A DNA stretch of 64,000 nt. Source: Paracoccaceae bacterium (lineage in GTDB: Bacteria > Pseudomonadota > Alphaproteobacteria > Rhodobacterales > Rhodobacteraceae). The notes under the pieces are model-generated. The model was not told where the DNA came from and did not search any database. It saw nothing but the letters and a program-made list of their open reading frames with translations. The stretch is from NCBI GenBank assembly GCA_947461435.1, contig CANHLE010000001.1, positions 1 to 64,000 of the forward strand, written 5' to 3'. This document shows positions 24,461 through 34,671 of this stretch, piece by piece (within the stretch, counting starts at the first letter, position 1; each line of letters opens with the position of its first letter). The position numbers were made by a program, and so were the translations under genes.

Positions 24461-27400
24461 TTACAAGAACAGCGCCGAGAGTTGGGACGTGCTCATCACG
24501 CCAAGCTGCGCTGTGGTGAAGGCGGCTGTTTGCACCGCGTTCAGCGCCACGATATCAGCCGTCTGAAGCGCGACAATCTGATCGGTGGTCAAGGATTGCA
24601 GCTGAAGCGTGGTAAGCGCGGTCATCTGGCTGGTGGTCAGGGCCACGATGGCATCGCTGGACAGGGCCGTGACCTGAGACGCGGCCAAAGCCCCGATTTG
24701 CGCCGTCGACAATGAGGCCACCTGCGCCGTGGTCAGGGAGGCTGCCTGAGCCGAGGTGAGAGCGGCGATTTGCGTTGCCGACAATCCTGCGATGGCCGTG
24801 GTGGTCAAGGCCGCCAGATCCTCGGTTTCCAAGGCCTGGATCTTGGCCGTCGACAGGCTGGCGATCTGGGCAGACCCAAGGGCCGCCGATTGATCCGAGG
24901 TCAGGGCCGCGATGTCATCGGTGCCCAGACCAGCCATGGCCGCCACGGTCAGGGCCCCCACCTGATCTGCCGTCAGGCTGGCCACCTGATCGGTCGATAG
25001 GGCAGAGATCTGCGCCGAGGACAGAACGGCCACCTGACTGGTCGCAAGGGCGCCCACCTGATCGGTGGACAGGGCGGCCAGATCGGCCGTTTCCAGTTTG
25101 GTGATCTGCGCCGTTGTCAGGGCCGCGAGTTGATCGGCTGTCAGGCCCGCGACCTGACGGGTGGACATGGCCACGACCTGCGCCGTCGTCAACCCTTGAA
25201 GGGCCGATGTGGTGAGGGCTTCGATGTCTTCTTGCTCAAGGGCGGCGATGGCGCCCGTGGTCAGCGAAGCGATCTGGGCCGAGGTCAGGGCGCCGGCCTG
25301 ATCTGTGGTCAGGGCCACGATATCGGCCGTGCCCAGACCCACCATGGCCGCCGTGGTCAAGGCGGCCACCTGCGCCGTGGTCAGGCCCGCCACCTGATCG
25401 GTGCCCAATGCGGCCACCTGCGCCGACGACAGGACCGCAATATGCCCTGTGGACAGGGCCGCGATCTGATCGGTGGACAGCGCCGCGACGTCGGCGGTTT
25501 CAAGCCGGGCCACTTGCGTGGTGGTCAAAGCCGCAAGCTGATCGGTGGTCAGGGCGGTGACCTGCGCCGTGGTCAGGGCAACGATCTGGGCCGTTGACAG
25601 GCCTTGCAGGGCATCGGTGGTGATGGCCGCCAGATCGGCGGTTTCCAAGGCGGCCACCCCGGCCGTTCCCAAAGCGGCGATCTGCGCCGAGGTCAGGGCT
25701 GCGGCCTGATCGAGGGTCAGAGCCGCGACATCGTCGGTGGCAAGACCGGCCAGCGCGCCGGCCGTGACCGCGCCGATTTGATCGGTGGTCAGACCTGCGA
25801 TTTGGTCGCTGCTGAGGCCGGCGATCTGGGCAGAGCCCAGGGTTGCGATCTGGGCGGTGGTCATCGCCTGAATCTGATCGGTGGACAGGGCGGCCAGATC
25901 TGCCGTTTCGATCCGCGCGATTTGCGCCGTGGTCAGGGCGGCAATCTGATCAACGGTCAGGGCGGCAAACTGTTCGGTGGCCATGGCGATGATCTGGGCA
26001 GAGGTCAGGGCCGCCACCTGATCGGTGCCAAGCGCGGCCATTTGCAAGGTGCCAAAGGCCGCAATCTGGGCACCGCTGAACTTGACCAACTGCGCCGTGG
26101 ACAGCCATGTCACCTGATCCACGCCCAGCGCGGCGGCATCTTCTGTCGCCAGAGCGGTGATTTGCGTTTGGGTCAGTGCGCCCAATTGATCGCTGGACAG
26201 GGCGGCAATCTGATCGGTGCCAAGGGCCACGATCTGAGCGGTGGTCAATTTGGCGATCTGGTCCGTGGTCAGGGCGGCGATCTGTGCCGTGTCAAGCGCC
26301 ACAACCTGATCGGTGGTCAGAACCACAACCTGCGCCGTGGTCAGCGCGGCGATCTGATCTGTGGTCAGGGCGGCCAGATCGGCCGTTTCCACCCGCATCA
26401 GTTGCGCCGTGGTCAAGGCGGCCACCTGATCGGTCGTCAGGCCCGCGATCTGATCATAGGACAGGGCCACGATCTGCGCGGTGGTCAGGCTGCGCAGGGC
26501 GGCCGTGGTGACGGCGGCCAGATCTTCGACCTCCATCTGCGACAGGGCGGCGGTGCTGAGCGCGGCCATCTGCGCGCCGCTGAGTGCGGCGGCCTGATCG
26601 GCGCTGAAGGCTGCCAGATCGGCCGCTTCCAGACCTGCCAGACTGCCCGATGTCAGCCCGGCGATCTGTGCTGTCGACAGAGCCGTGATCTGATCGGTGC
26701 CAAAGGCCGCCACCTGAGCGGAGCCCAAGGCGGCCATCTGGGCCGTGGTCAGCGCGGCCACGCTGTCTGTTGCCAAGGCCGCCACATCTTCGGCCGCCAG
26801 TTTGGCGATCTGGGCCGTGGACAGGGCCACGATCTGCGCCGTGGTCAGGGCCGCGATCTGATCTGACGACAAGGCGGTGATCTGCGCCGTCGTCAACTTG
26901 GCAATCTGGGCGGTGGACAGACCATCGATTTGATCGGTGGACAGGGCCGCAATCTGGGCCGTGGACAAGGCTGCAATCTGGGCCGTGCTGAGGGCCGCGA
27001 TCTGTGCCGTGGTCAGCGCGCCCATGTCATCGGTGCCCAGCCGCGAGAGTTGCGCTGTGCCAAGGGCCGCGATCTGCGCGGTCGTCAGGGCCGCAATCTG
27101 GCCCGTCGACAGGGCCACGATCTGGGCCGAGGTCAGGGCTGACGCCTGCGCGGTGGTCATGGCCGCCAGATCGTCTGTGCCAAGGGCGGCCATCTGGGCT
27201 GTCGTCAGGCCCACGACCTGTGCCGTGGTCAGCGCGGCCACTTGCGCCGTGGTCATTGCGGTCACATCGGCCAGATCCAGCGCCGTCAATTGCGCGGTCG
27301 TCAGGCCCACCAGCTGCGCCGTCGTCAGGCTTGCGACCTGATCAGAGGTCAGCGCGGCGATCTGCGCGGTGGTGATCTTGGCCAATTGCGCGGTGGTCAG

Positions 27401-30400
27401 GGCGACCAGATCTGCCGTTTCCAAGGCGGCAATCTGGGCCGTTGTCAGGGCCGCGACCTGTTTGGTTGTCAGGGCGGCGGTCTGGGCCGTGGTCAAGGCT
27501 GCGATATCATCGGTATCAAAGCTGCCCAGCTGAGCGACGGAGAGGCTGGCCATCTGCGCGGTGGTCATGGCGGCCACCTGCGCCGGGCTGAACGCTTCGG
27601 TCTGGGAGGTGGAGAGTTTGGCCAATTGGGCCGTGGACAGGGCCGCAATGCCTGCCGTGGTCAGCGCAGAGATCTGATCGGTGGACAGGGTGGCGACCTG
27701 CGCCGTGGACAGGGCAGCGACCTGGGCTGTGCCCATGCCCGCAATGGCCCCGGTTGCGATGTGGGCGATCTGGGCCGTGGTCAGGGCCGCGATTTGCGCC
27801 GTTGTCAGACCAGCGATCTGGGCCGAGGCGAGTGCGCCGACCTGATCTGTCGTCAGCCCGCGGATGGCAGAAGTGCCCAGCGCGGCCAGATCGGCGGCGT
27901 CAAAGGCGGCGATGGCGTCGCTTGTCAGGGCGGCGATCTGTGCGCTGGTCAGCACGGCGGCCTGCGCGGTTGTCAAGGCGCCCACATCGGACGATTCCAG
28001 CCCCGTCAGGGCCGTGCTTGTCAGGGCCGCGATTTGCGCCGTGGTCAAGGCGGCGATCTGCACCGAAGTCATGGCCCCGATCTGGACCGAGGTCAGCACA
28101 GCCGCCTGCGCCGTGGTCAGGGCCGCGATCTGGGCGGTCGACGCGGCCGCGATATCTTCGCTTTCCAGCGCCAGAATATGCGCGGTGCTGAGGGTGCGCA
28201 GCTGCGCCGTGGTCAGGCTGGCGACCTGATCAGAGCTGAGGGCCGAAAGCTGATCCGTGGTCAGGCCAAGGAGGGCGCTGGTGGTGAGTGCGGCAAGGTC
28301 TGCGGTTTCGATTTCGGCAAAGTTGGCCGCGCCAAGGGCGGCGATCTGACCCGAGGACAGCGCCGCCGCCTGAGCCGTCGTCAAGGCTGCCAGATCGGCC
28401 CCTTCCAGCCCGGCGATGGCCGCGGTGGTCACAGCGGCCATCTGGGCCGTGGTCAGGGCGGCGGTTTGTGCCGTGGTCAGGGCTGCGATCTGGTCTGCGG
28501 TCAGGCCCGCGATCTGCGCGCTCGACAGGCCGGCGATGGTGGCCGTGCCCAGCGTGGCCAGATCAGCGGCATCGATGGCGCCCACCTGCGCCGCGCCAAG
28601 GGCGGCCAGTTGTGCTGTCGTCAATGCGTTGATCTGATCAGAGCTTAGCGCTGCCATTTGATCGGTGGTCAGCCCCAAAATGGCGCTGGTCGTAACGGCG
28701 GCCAGATCTGCGGTTTCCATGGCCGCGATTGTTGCGGGCAAAAGGGCCGCCACTTGCAAAGATCCAAGGGCCGCCGCCTGAGCGGTTGAAAAAGCCTCGA
28801 TGTCGGCGGTTTCAAGCCCGGCAAGGGCCGCGCTGCCCAAGGCGGCGACCTGCGCCGTTGACAGGGCCCCGATTTGCGCCGTGCTGAACGCTTCGATCTG
28901 GGCGCTGGTCAGGGCCGAGATCTGCGCGGTTGTCAGGGCGGCGGTTTGCGCCGTGGTCAAGGCGGTGATGGCGTCGGTGGTCAGGGCCGTGATCTGGGCG
29001 CTGGTCAGCGCGGCGATCTGGCCGGTTGTAAGCGCCGCGACCTGCGCGGTTTCAAGGGCGATCATCTGGGCCGTGGTCAGGCCCTGCACTGCCGTGGTTG
29101 TCACCGCCGCAAGGTCAGCGGTTTCCAGTGCGGCCAGGCTGGCGGTGTCAAGACCGGCGATCTGACCCGAGGTCAGGGCGGCCGCCTGCGCGGTTGTCAG
29201 GGCCACGGCATCTGCCGTTTCAAGCCCCCCAATCGCGGCGCTGCTGATGGCGGCAATCTGGGCGGTGCCCAGCGCCGCCACCTGCGCGGTTGTCAGGGCG
29301 GCAATCTGGGCGCTGGTCAGGGCGGCGATCTGCGCCGTGGTCAGGGCCAGGGTTTGATCGGTGCCAAGGGCGCCAATGCTGGCGGTGCCGGCCCCCAGAA
29401 GGGCGGTCGCGCTGAAGGCGGCCATCTGCGCGGTGGAGAGGGCGGCAAAATGCTCTGTCCCCAAGGCGGCCAATTGCGCGGAGGTTAGCCCCCGCAGGGC
29501 CGAGGTGCTGATCGCTGCCAAGTCTTCGGTTTCAAAGGCGGCCACGGCGGCTGTGCCAAGGGCTGACATCTGGGCCGAGGTCAGGACCGCGGCCTGCGCC
29601 GTGGTCAGGGCCACGATATCGCCCGTGGTCAAACCGGCAACGGCGAGGCTGGACAGGGGGGCGACCTGCGCCGTCGTCAGGTCTGCCACCTGATCGGTTC
29701 CAAGGGCGGCAATCTGGCCGCTGGTCAAGGCGGCCGCCTGCGCCGAGGTGATCGCGGCAAGCTGCGCTGTGGTCATTCCCGCAAGATCGGCCGCGTCCAG
29801 CCCGGCAATCGCCAAGGTGGACAGCGCGGCGACCTGCGCTGTGGTCAGGGCCTGAACCTGCGCGCTCGACAGCGCGGCGGCCTGTGCCGAGGACAGACCG
29901 CGCAGGGCCGTGCTGGTCACTGCTGCCAGATCTGCGGTTTCCATGGCGGCCAGAGCGCCTGTGCCCAAGGCCGCCATTTGGCCCGAGGTCAGCACGGCCG
30001 CTTGGGCCGTGGTCAGCGCGACAATATCGGCCGTTTCAAGCCCGGAAATGGCAGCGGTGGTCAGACCGGCGATCTGCGCCGTGGTCAGGGCGGCCACTTG
30101 CGCCGTGGTCAGCGCGGCGATCTGGGCCGAACCGAGGGCGCCCATTTGCGCCGTGGTCAAGACGGCAACCTGCGCCGTGGTCATCGCGGCGATGCCCGCG
30201 GTGGACAGTTTGGGCACCTGCGCCGTGGTCAGGGCGGCGACCTGTGCGGTCGTCAACCCCGCAACCTGCGCCGAGGTCAGCGCGGCGATCTGGGCCGTCG
30301 TCATTCCGCGCAGGGCCGAGGTTGTCAGCGCGGCAAGGTCAGCCGTTTGTAGGGCGGCCACCGCCGCCGTGCCCAAAGCGGCCACTTGCGAAGCCGTCAA

Positions 30401-33400
30401 GACCGCGGCCTGGGCCGTGGTCAGGGCCACGACATCGGCCGTGGTCAGCCCGGCCAAGGCGGCCGTGCCCAAGGCCAGGATCTGGGCGGTTGTCAGGGCC
30501 GCCGTCTGGGCGGTGGTCAAAGCGGCCACTTGTGCCGAGGACAAGACGGCGACCTGCGCTGTCGTCAGGGCGGCGATTTGGGCCGTGCTCATCGCGCCGA
30601 TTCCGGCGGTTGGCAATTTGCCAACCTGAGCGGCTGACAGCGCGCCGATTTGCGCCGTGGTCAAGGCGGCCACCTGGGCCGAAGTCAGGGCCGAAACCTG
30701 CGCGGTCGACAGGCCTTTCAGCGCCGCTGTGCCAAGGGCGGCAATATCGGCTGTTTCCATCGCCGCAAGGGGCAGGGTGCCCAGCGCGGCCACCTGGGCC
30801 GAGGACAGCGCGGCGGCCTGAGCGGTGGTCAGGGCCACGGCATCGGCCGTTTCAAGGCCGGCAAGCGCCCCGGCTGTCAGGGCGGCCACCTGACCGGTGG
30901 TCAGACCTGCGACCTGCGCCGTGGTCAAGGCGGCCACCTGCGCCGAGGACAGGACGGCCATCTGCGCCGCGGTCATCGCGGCCAGTTTCGCGGTGCTGAG
31001 CGCGGCCAACCCTGCGGTGGACAGCACGCTGACCTGCGCTGTTGTCATGGCCGTCAGTTGGGCTGTGGTCAGGGCAGCAATCTGGGCGGAGCCCAGCGCG
31101 GCGATCTGCGCCGAGGTCAGGGCGCGCAATGTTGCCGTGCCCAAGGCGGCCAGATCTGCGGTTTCCAGTGCGGCGACATCATCGGCGCCCAAAGCCAGGA
31201 TCTGTGAGGAAGACAGGGCCGCAGCCTGCGCGGTTGTCAGGGCAACGAAATCGGCGGTTTCAAGCGCGCCGAGGATGGTTGTTGACAGGCTTGCGATCTG
31301 GGCCGTTGTCAGGGCCGCGATCTGTGCCGAGGTCATGGCCACAATTTGCGCGGTGGAAAATCCGGCGATCTGTGCGGTGGACAGGGCTGCAACCTGCTGC
31401 GTGGCCATGGCGGCCACATCGGCGGTGTCCAGACGGGCAATCTGTACCGCCGACATCGAGGTAATCTGCATGGTGGTCAAGGCCGCGACCTGCGCCGTGG
31501 TCAACGCGCTGAACTGCGCGCTGGACAAGGCGGCGATCTGGGCCGTGGTCAGGCCTGCGACGGCCGAGGTGGACAGGGCGGCAATCTGCCCAGTTGAAAG
31601 GGCGGCGATCTGCGCAGTGCTGAAGGTGGCGGTCTGATCTGACGACAAGGCGCCCATGCCGCCCGTTGACAGTTTGGTGACTTGCGCGGTGGACAAAGCC
31701 GCGATTTGCGCCGTTGTCAGGGCTGCCACTTGGGCCGATCCCAGGGCGCCCACCTGCGCGGTGGTCAGGCCCAGGATGGCCGTGCTGGTCAGGGCGGCCA
31801 GATCAGCGGTTTCCATCGCGCCGATGGCGGAGGAGGAGATTGCGGCGATCTGGGCCGAGGTCAGGACAGCCGCCTGCGCCGTGGTCAGGGCGACCATATC
31901 GGCCGTTTCTAAGCCGCGCAGCGCGGCGGTGGACAGTTTGGCGATTTGCGACGGCGTCAGGGCCGCGACCTGCGCGGTGGACAAAGAAGCGATCTGCGCC
32001 GACGTGAGGGCGCTGACTTGCATGGTGCCCATGACGGCAACCTGCGACGTGCTTAACGCGGCGATGGCCGCCGTGCTGAGGCCCGCAATTTGGGCCGAGG
32101 TCAGACCGGTGATCTGCGCGGTCGTCAAGGCGGCCACTTGCGCCGTTGTCAGCGCGCCAACCTGCGCGGTGGTCATCGCGGTCATTTGGGCCGAGGTCAG
32201 GGCCGAGATCTGGGCCGTCGACAGGGCCGCAACATCAGCGGCATCCAGTTTGGCAACGGCGGCGGTCGACAGGGCAGAGATCTGTGCCGTGGTCAGCGCG
32301 GCCACTTGGGCCGAGGTCAGGGCTGCGGCCTGTGACGAGGTCAGGCCCCGCACCGCGGTTGAACTGAGCGCGGCCAGATCGGCCGTTTCCATCTTGGCCA
32401 AGGTGGCGGTTGACAGCCCCCCCACCTGGGACGAGGTCAAGACCGCGGCCTGAGCTGTGGACAGGGCCACGACATCGGCGGTTTCAAGGCCCGTCAAGCC
32501 AGCGGTGGACAAGGCGGCCACCTGCGCCGTCGACAAGGCGGCAATCTGGGCGGTGGTCAATCCGGCCACTTGGGCGGAATCAAGAACGGCAATTTGCGCC
32601 GTTGACAAGGCGGCAATCTGGGCGGTGGTCATCGAGCCGATGTCCACGGCATCAATATTTGCCACAGCGCTGACAGACAGCGACGCGAGTTGCGCGGTGG
32701 TGAGGGCGGCAATCTGCGCCCCCGTCAGCGCGGCGGATTGGGCCGAGGTCAACCCGGCCACGGCCGAGGTTGTCAGGGCGGCCAGATCTGCGGTTTCCAT
32801 TCGGGCAATCGCGCTCGATCCAATGGCGGCCAATTGTGTGCTGGACAGGGCGGCGGCCTGTGCGGTGGTCAGGGCCACGGCATCGGCCGTTTCAAGACCC
32901 ATAAGGCCGCTGCTTGACAAGGCGGTGATCTGGGTGGTGGTCAGCGCCGCAATCTGCGCGGTGCTGAGCGCGGCAATCTGCGCCGAGCCCAAGCCTGCAA
33001 TCTGGGTGCTGCGCAGGGCCGCAATCTGACTGGTCGACAGCGCGGCCAGATCGGCCGCGTCGATCTTTGAAAATGCCGCGGCAGACAAAGCCCGCAATTG
33101 GGCTGTCGACAAGGCCGCCAATTGGGCCGAGGTCAGCGCGACGGTCTGCGACGAGGTCAACCCGCCGACGGTGTCGGCTGTCATGGCGGCCAGATCTGCG
33201 GTTTCAATCTTTGCGATGGCCGCCGTGCTGAGCGCGGCCAACTGGCCGCTTGTCATGACGGCCGCCTGCGCCGTGGTCATCGCCACGACGTCAGCGGTTT
33301 CCATCCCTTTGATGGCGGTGGTGGACAGTGCGGCGAATTGTGCCGTGGACAGCGCGGCGATCTGCGCTGTTGTCAGCGCAGCCAGTTGAACGGATGTCAG

Positions 33401-34378
33401 GGCTGCCGCCTGTTTGCTGGTCAGGGCGGCGATCTGGCTTGTGGACATGGCCCCAAGTCCGGCCGCGTTCAACTTGGCGATGTCTGCGGTCGACAGCACG
33501 GCGACCTGCGCGCTGGTCAAGGCCGCCACTTGTGCCGACGTCAGCGCGCCCGCCTGTGCCGTTGTCAGCCCGGCCAAGGCCGAGGTCGTCAGCGCGGCCA
33601 GATCGGCCGTTTCAAGCTTTGCAATCGTGGCGGTGCCGATGGCGGCCAATTGATCGCTGGACAAAACGGCCATCTGGGCCGTGGTCATGGCCACGGCATC
33701 CGCCGTTTCAAGCCCTTTGAGGGCGGCCGATGACAAGGCATCGACCTGCGCGGTCGTCAGCACCGTCACCTGATCGGTGGTCAGGCCCGCAACCTGCGCA
33801 GAGGTCAGCGCTGCGGCCTGCGCCGTGCCGAAGGCCGAGATCTGGGCGGTCGACAGGGCCCCGATGCTGGACGACGAAAACTTTGAGACAGCGTCGGCCG
33901 ACAGGGCCGCGACTTGCGCCGTTGTCAAGGCGGCCACTTGCGCCGTGGTCAGCGCGGCGGCCTGCGCTGTGGTCAGCCCCGCGATGGCCGTTGTTGTCAG
34001 CGCGGCCAGATCGCGGGTCTGCATCTTGACCAGGGACGCCGTGGAAATTGCGGCCAGTTGTGCAGAGCTGAGCGCGGCCACCTGCGCGGTGCTGAGCGCC
34101 ACGATATCGGCGGTTTCAAGGCCCTTCATTGCTGAACTGGACAGGGCGGCCACCTGCGCAGTGCTGAGCGCGTCAATCTGGTCTGTCGACAGGGCCGCCA
34201 ATTGCGCCGAGCTGAGTGCACCGGTTTGCGCGGTGGTCAGCGCCTGCACCTGATCGGTCGTCAGGGCCGGAATTTGCGCCGTGGTCAAGGATCGCACTTC
34301 TGCGGTCGTCAGGCCTGCGATGGCGGCGGTGCTTAGGGCGGCAATCTGGGCAGTCGTCAGCGTGGCGATCGTGGACAT
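24461..34378 (-). CDS. Giant octapeptide-repeat protein (about 3,305 residues)
   Basis: The whole protein, from residue 6 to the end, is a run of about 410 octapeptides with consensus A-L-[TS]-T-A-Q-[IV]-A. Leu at position 2 and Ile/Val at position 7 are the fixed hydrophobic residues, and Ser/Thr at positions 3-4 are nearly invariant. There is no signal peptide, no RTX motif and no other domain. The end is a short hydrophobic tail, SQLSALFL. Cys, Trp, Tyr and Pro are almost absent, and charge is confined to particular units. The start at 34378 has a GGAGCTC ribosome site; a GTG 30 codons upstream (34468) is possible. I do not recognise a named family. Neighbouring type I exporter, methyltransferase and GT41 glycosyltransferase genes suggest a secreted, possibly glycosylated, surface filament or adhesin (inference). 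Confidence 0.85.
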   Translation of the reverse strand: MSTIATLTTAQIAALSTAAIAGLTTAEVRSLTTAQIPALTTDQVQALTTAQTGALSSAQLAALSTDQIDALSTAQVAALSSSAMKGLETADIVALSTAQVAALSSAQLAAISTASLVKMQTRDLAALTTTAIAGLTTAQAAALTTAQVAALTTAQVAALSADAVSKFSSSSIGALSTAQISAFGTAQAAALTSAQVAGLTTDQVTVLTTAQVDALSSAALKGLETADAVAMTTAQMAVLSSDQLAAIGTATIAKLETADLAALTTSALAGLTTAQAGALTSAQVAALTSAQVAVLSTADIAKLNAAGLGAMSTSQIAALTSKQAAALTSVQLAALTTAQIAALSTAQFAALSTTAIKGMETADVVAMTTAQAAVMTSGQLAALSTAAIAKIETADLAAMTADTVGGLTSSQTVALTSAQLAALSTAQLRALSAAAFSKIDAADLAALSTSQIAALRSTQIAGLGSAQIAALSTAQIAALTTTQITALSSSGLMGLETADAVALTTAQAAALSSTQLAAIGSSAIARMETADLAALTTSAVAGLTSAQSAALTGAQIAALTTAQLASLSVSAVANIDAVDIGSMTTAQIAALSTAQIAVLDSAQVAGLTTAQIAALSTAQVAALSTAGLTGLETADVVALSTAQAAVLTSSQVGGLSTATLAKMETADLAALSSTAVRGLTSSQAAALTSAQVAALTTAQISALSTAAVAKLDAADVAALSTAQISALTSAQMTAMTTAQVGALTTAQVAALTTAQITGLTSAQIAGLSTAAIAALSTSQVAVMGTMQVSALTSAQIASLSTAQVAALTPSQIAKLSTAALRGLETADMVALTTAQAAVLTSAQIAAISSSAIGAMETADLAALTSTAILGLTTAQVGALGSAQVAALTTAQIAALSTAQVTKLSTGGMGALSSDQTATFSTAQIAALSTGQIAALSTSAVAGLTTAQIAALSSAQFSALTTAQVAALTTMQITSMSAVQIARLDTADVAAMATQQVAALSTAQIAGFSTAQIVAMTSAQIAALTTAQIASLSTTILGALETADFVALTTAQAAALSSSQILALGADDVAALETADLAALGTATLRALTSAQIAALGSAQIAALTTAQLTAMTTAQVSVLSTAGLAALSTAKLAAMTAAQMAVLSSAQVAALTTAQVAGLTTGQVAALTAGALAGLETADAVALTTAQAAALSSAQVAALGTLPLAAMETADIAALGTAALKGLSTAQVSALTSAQVAALTTAQIGALSAAQVGKLPTAGIGAMSTAQIAALTTAQVAVLSSAQVAALTTAQTAALTTAQILALGTAALAGLTTADVVALTTAQAAVLTASQVAALGTAAVAALQTADLAALTTSALRGMTTAQIAALTSAQVAGLTTAQVAALTTAQVPKLSTAGIAAMTTAQVAVLTTAQMGALGSAQIAALTTAQVAALTTAQIAGLTTAAISGLETADIVALTTAQAAVLTSGQMAALGTGALAAMETADLAAVTSTALRGLSSAQAAALSSAQVQALTTAQVAALSTLAIAGLDAADLAGMTTAQLAAITSAQAAALTSGQIAALGTDQVADLTTAQVAPLSSLAVAGLTTGDIVALTTAQAAVLTSAQMSALGTAAVAAFETEDLAAISTSALRGLTSAQLAALGTEHFAALSTAQMAAFSATALLGAGTASIGALGTDQTLALTTAQIAALTSAQIAALTTAQVAALGTAQIAAISSAAIGGLETADAVALTTAQAAALTSGQIAGLDTASLAALETADLAAVTTTAVQGLTTAQMIALETAQVAALTTGQIAALTSAQITALTTDAITALTTAQTAALTTAQISALTSAQIEAFSTAQIGALSTAQVAALGSAALAGLETADIEAFSTAQAAALGSLQVAALLPATIAAMETADLAAVTTSAILGLTTDQMAALSSDQINALTTAQLAALGAAQVGAIDAADLATLGTATIAGLSSAQIAGLTADQIAALTTAQTAALTTAQMAAVTTAAIAGLEGADLAALTTAQAAALSSGQIAALGAANFAEIETADLAALTTSALLGLTTDQLSALSSDQVASLTTAQLRTLSTAHILALESEDIAAASTAQIAALTTAQAAVLTSVQIGAMTSVQIAALTTAQIAALTSTALTGLESSDVGALTTAQAAVLTSAQIAALTSDAIAAFDAADLAALGTSAIRGLTTDQVGALASAQIAGLTTAQIAALTTAQIAHIATGAIAGMGTAQVAALSTAQVATLSTDQISALTTAGIAALSTAQLAKLSTSQTEAFSPAQVAAMTTAQMASLSVAQLGSFDTDDIAALTTAQTAALTTKQVAALTTAQIAALETADLVALTTAQLAKITTAQIAALTSDQVASLTTAQLVGLTTAQLTALDLADVTAMTTAQVAALTTAQVVGLTTAQMAALGTDDLAAMTTAQASALTSAQIVALSTGQIAALTTAQIAALGTAQLSRLGTDDMGALTTAQIAALSTAQIAALSTAQIAALSTDQIDGLSTAQIAKLTTAQITALSSDQIAALTTAQIVALSTAQIAKLAAEDVAALATDSVAALTTAQMAALGSAQVAAFGTDQITALSTAQIAGLTSGSLAGLEAADLAAFSADQAAALSGAQMAALSTAALSQMEVEDLAAVTTAALRSLTTAQIVALSYDQIAGLTTDQVAALTTAQLMRVETADLAALTTDQIAALTTAQVVVLTTDQVVALDTAQIAALTTDQIAKLTTAQIVALGTDQIAALSSDQLGALTQTQITALATEDAAALGVDQVTWLSTAQLVKFSGAQIAAFGTLQMAALGTDQVAALTSAQIIAMATEQFAALTVDQIAALTTAQIARIETADLAALSTDQIQAMTTAQIATLGSAQIAGLSSDQIAGLTTDQIGAVTAGALAGLATDDVAALTLDQAAALTSAQIAALGTAGVAALETADLAAITTDALQGLSTAQIVALTTAQVTALTTDQLAALTTTQVARLETADVAALSTDQIAALSTGHIAVLSSAQVAALGTDQVAGLTTAQVAALTTAAMVGLGTADIVALTTDQAGALTSAQIASLTTGAIAALEQEDIEALTTSALQGLTTAQVVAMSTRQVAGLTADQLAALTTAQITKLETADLAALSTDQVGALATSQVAVLSSAQISALSTDQVASLTADQVGALTVAAMAGLGTDDIAALTSDQSAALGSAQIASLSTAKIQALETEDLAALTTTAIAGLSATQIAALTSAQAASLTTAQVASLSTAQIGALAASQVTALSSDAIVALTTSQMTALTTLQLQSLTTDQIVALQTADIVALNAVQTAAFTTAQLGVMSTSQLSALFL
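24485..34363 (-). repeat. Coding octapeptide array with 17-unit super-repeat
   Basis: The 24-base coding unit (8 residues) repeats about 410 times in register. A marker octad GLETADxV recurs at residues 86, 222, 358, 494 and 630, exactly 17 octads (136 residues, 408 bases) apart. Of the first 13 marker-to-marker intervals, 11 are 17 units; the others are 24 and 27. Within a block, unit 5 is typically K/A-x-ETADLA, unit 7 starts with Gly, and unit 11 is often K-L-x-x-A-x-x-x. Octads with Asp at position 5 (TTDQ) are much commoner in the C-terminal half. Confidence 0.9.
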
Positions 34379-34671
34379 GAAGAGCTCCGAATCTGTGTGA
34401 TGCGGCAGTTCGGCGTCGAACCCAAAACCGCGATGGTAACGGCCATTCAGGCCATAGATTTCCGACACAGGGTTTCAGGTCTTGCTTAGAAAAGCGTGAA
34501 CGCGGCCCCAACGAGCCGGGATTTCGGCCCGTCGGGGCCAATAAATTGCACGCAGTTTTATTCAAATTTCGGCCTGCCGCACGCCGAAAAATTGCAGCCC
34601 GCCGGCAAGATATTCATCCTTTGTTCAGAGATTTACCCTGCTATCGGCCCAACGCATTTTAGGAGAATCCT
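34379..34671. other. Divergent intergenic region, giant repeat gene / GT41 gene
   Basis: This gap of 293 bases is more A/T-rich than its neighbours and must hold the start signals of both divergent genes. The only clear elements are the ribosome sites: GGAGCTC for the giant gene and AGGAGA before 34672. No convincing gene or operator was seen. Confidence 0.5.

Noticed and set aside
25604..34253. Many long open frames on the plus strand opposite the giant gene, encoding Gly/Arg/Gln-rich or Ala/Val-rich repeats
   Set aside because: They are by-products of the 24-base coding repeat, which keeps antisense and shifted frames free of stops. None has a ribosome site or a recognisable domain.
24485..34363. 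Regularly spaced repeats that might be a CRISPR array
   Set aside because: The repeats are contiguous coding units with codon-level variation and no unique spacers, and no cas genes are nearby.
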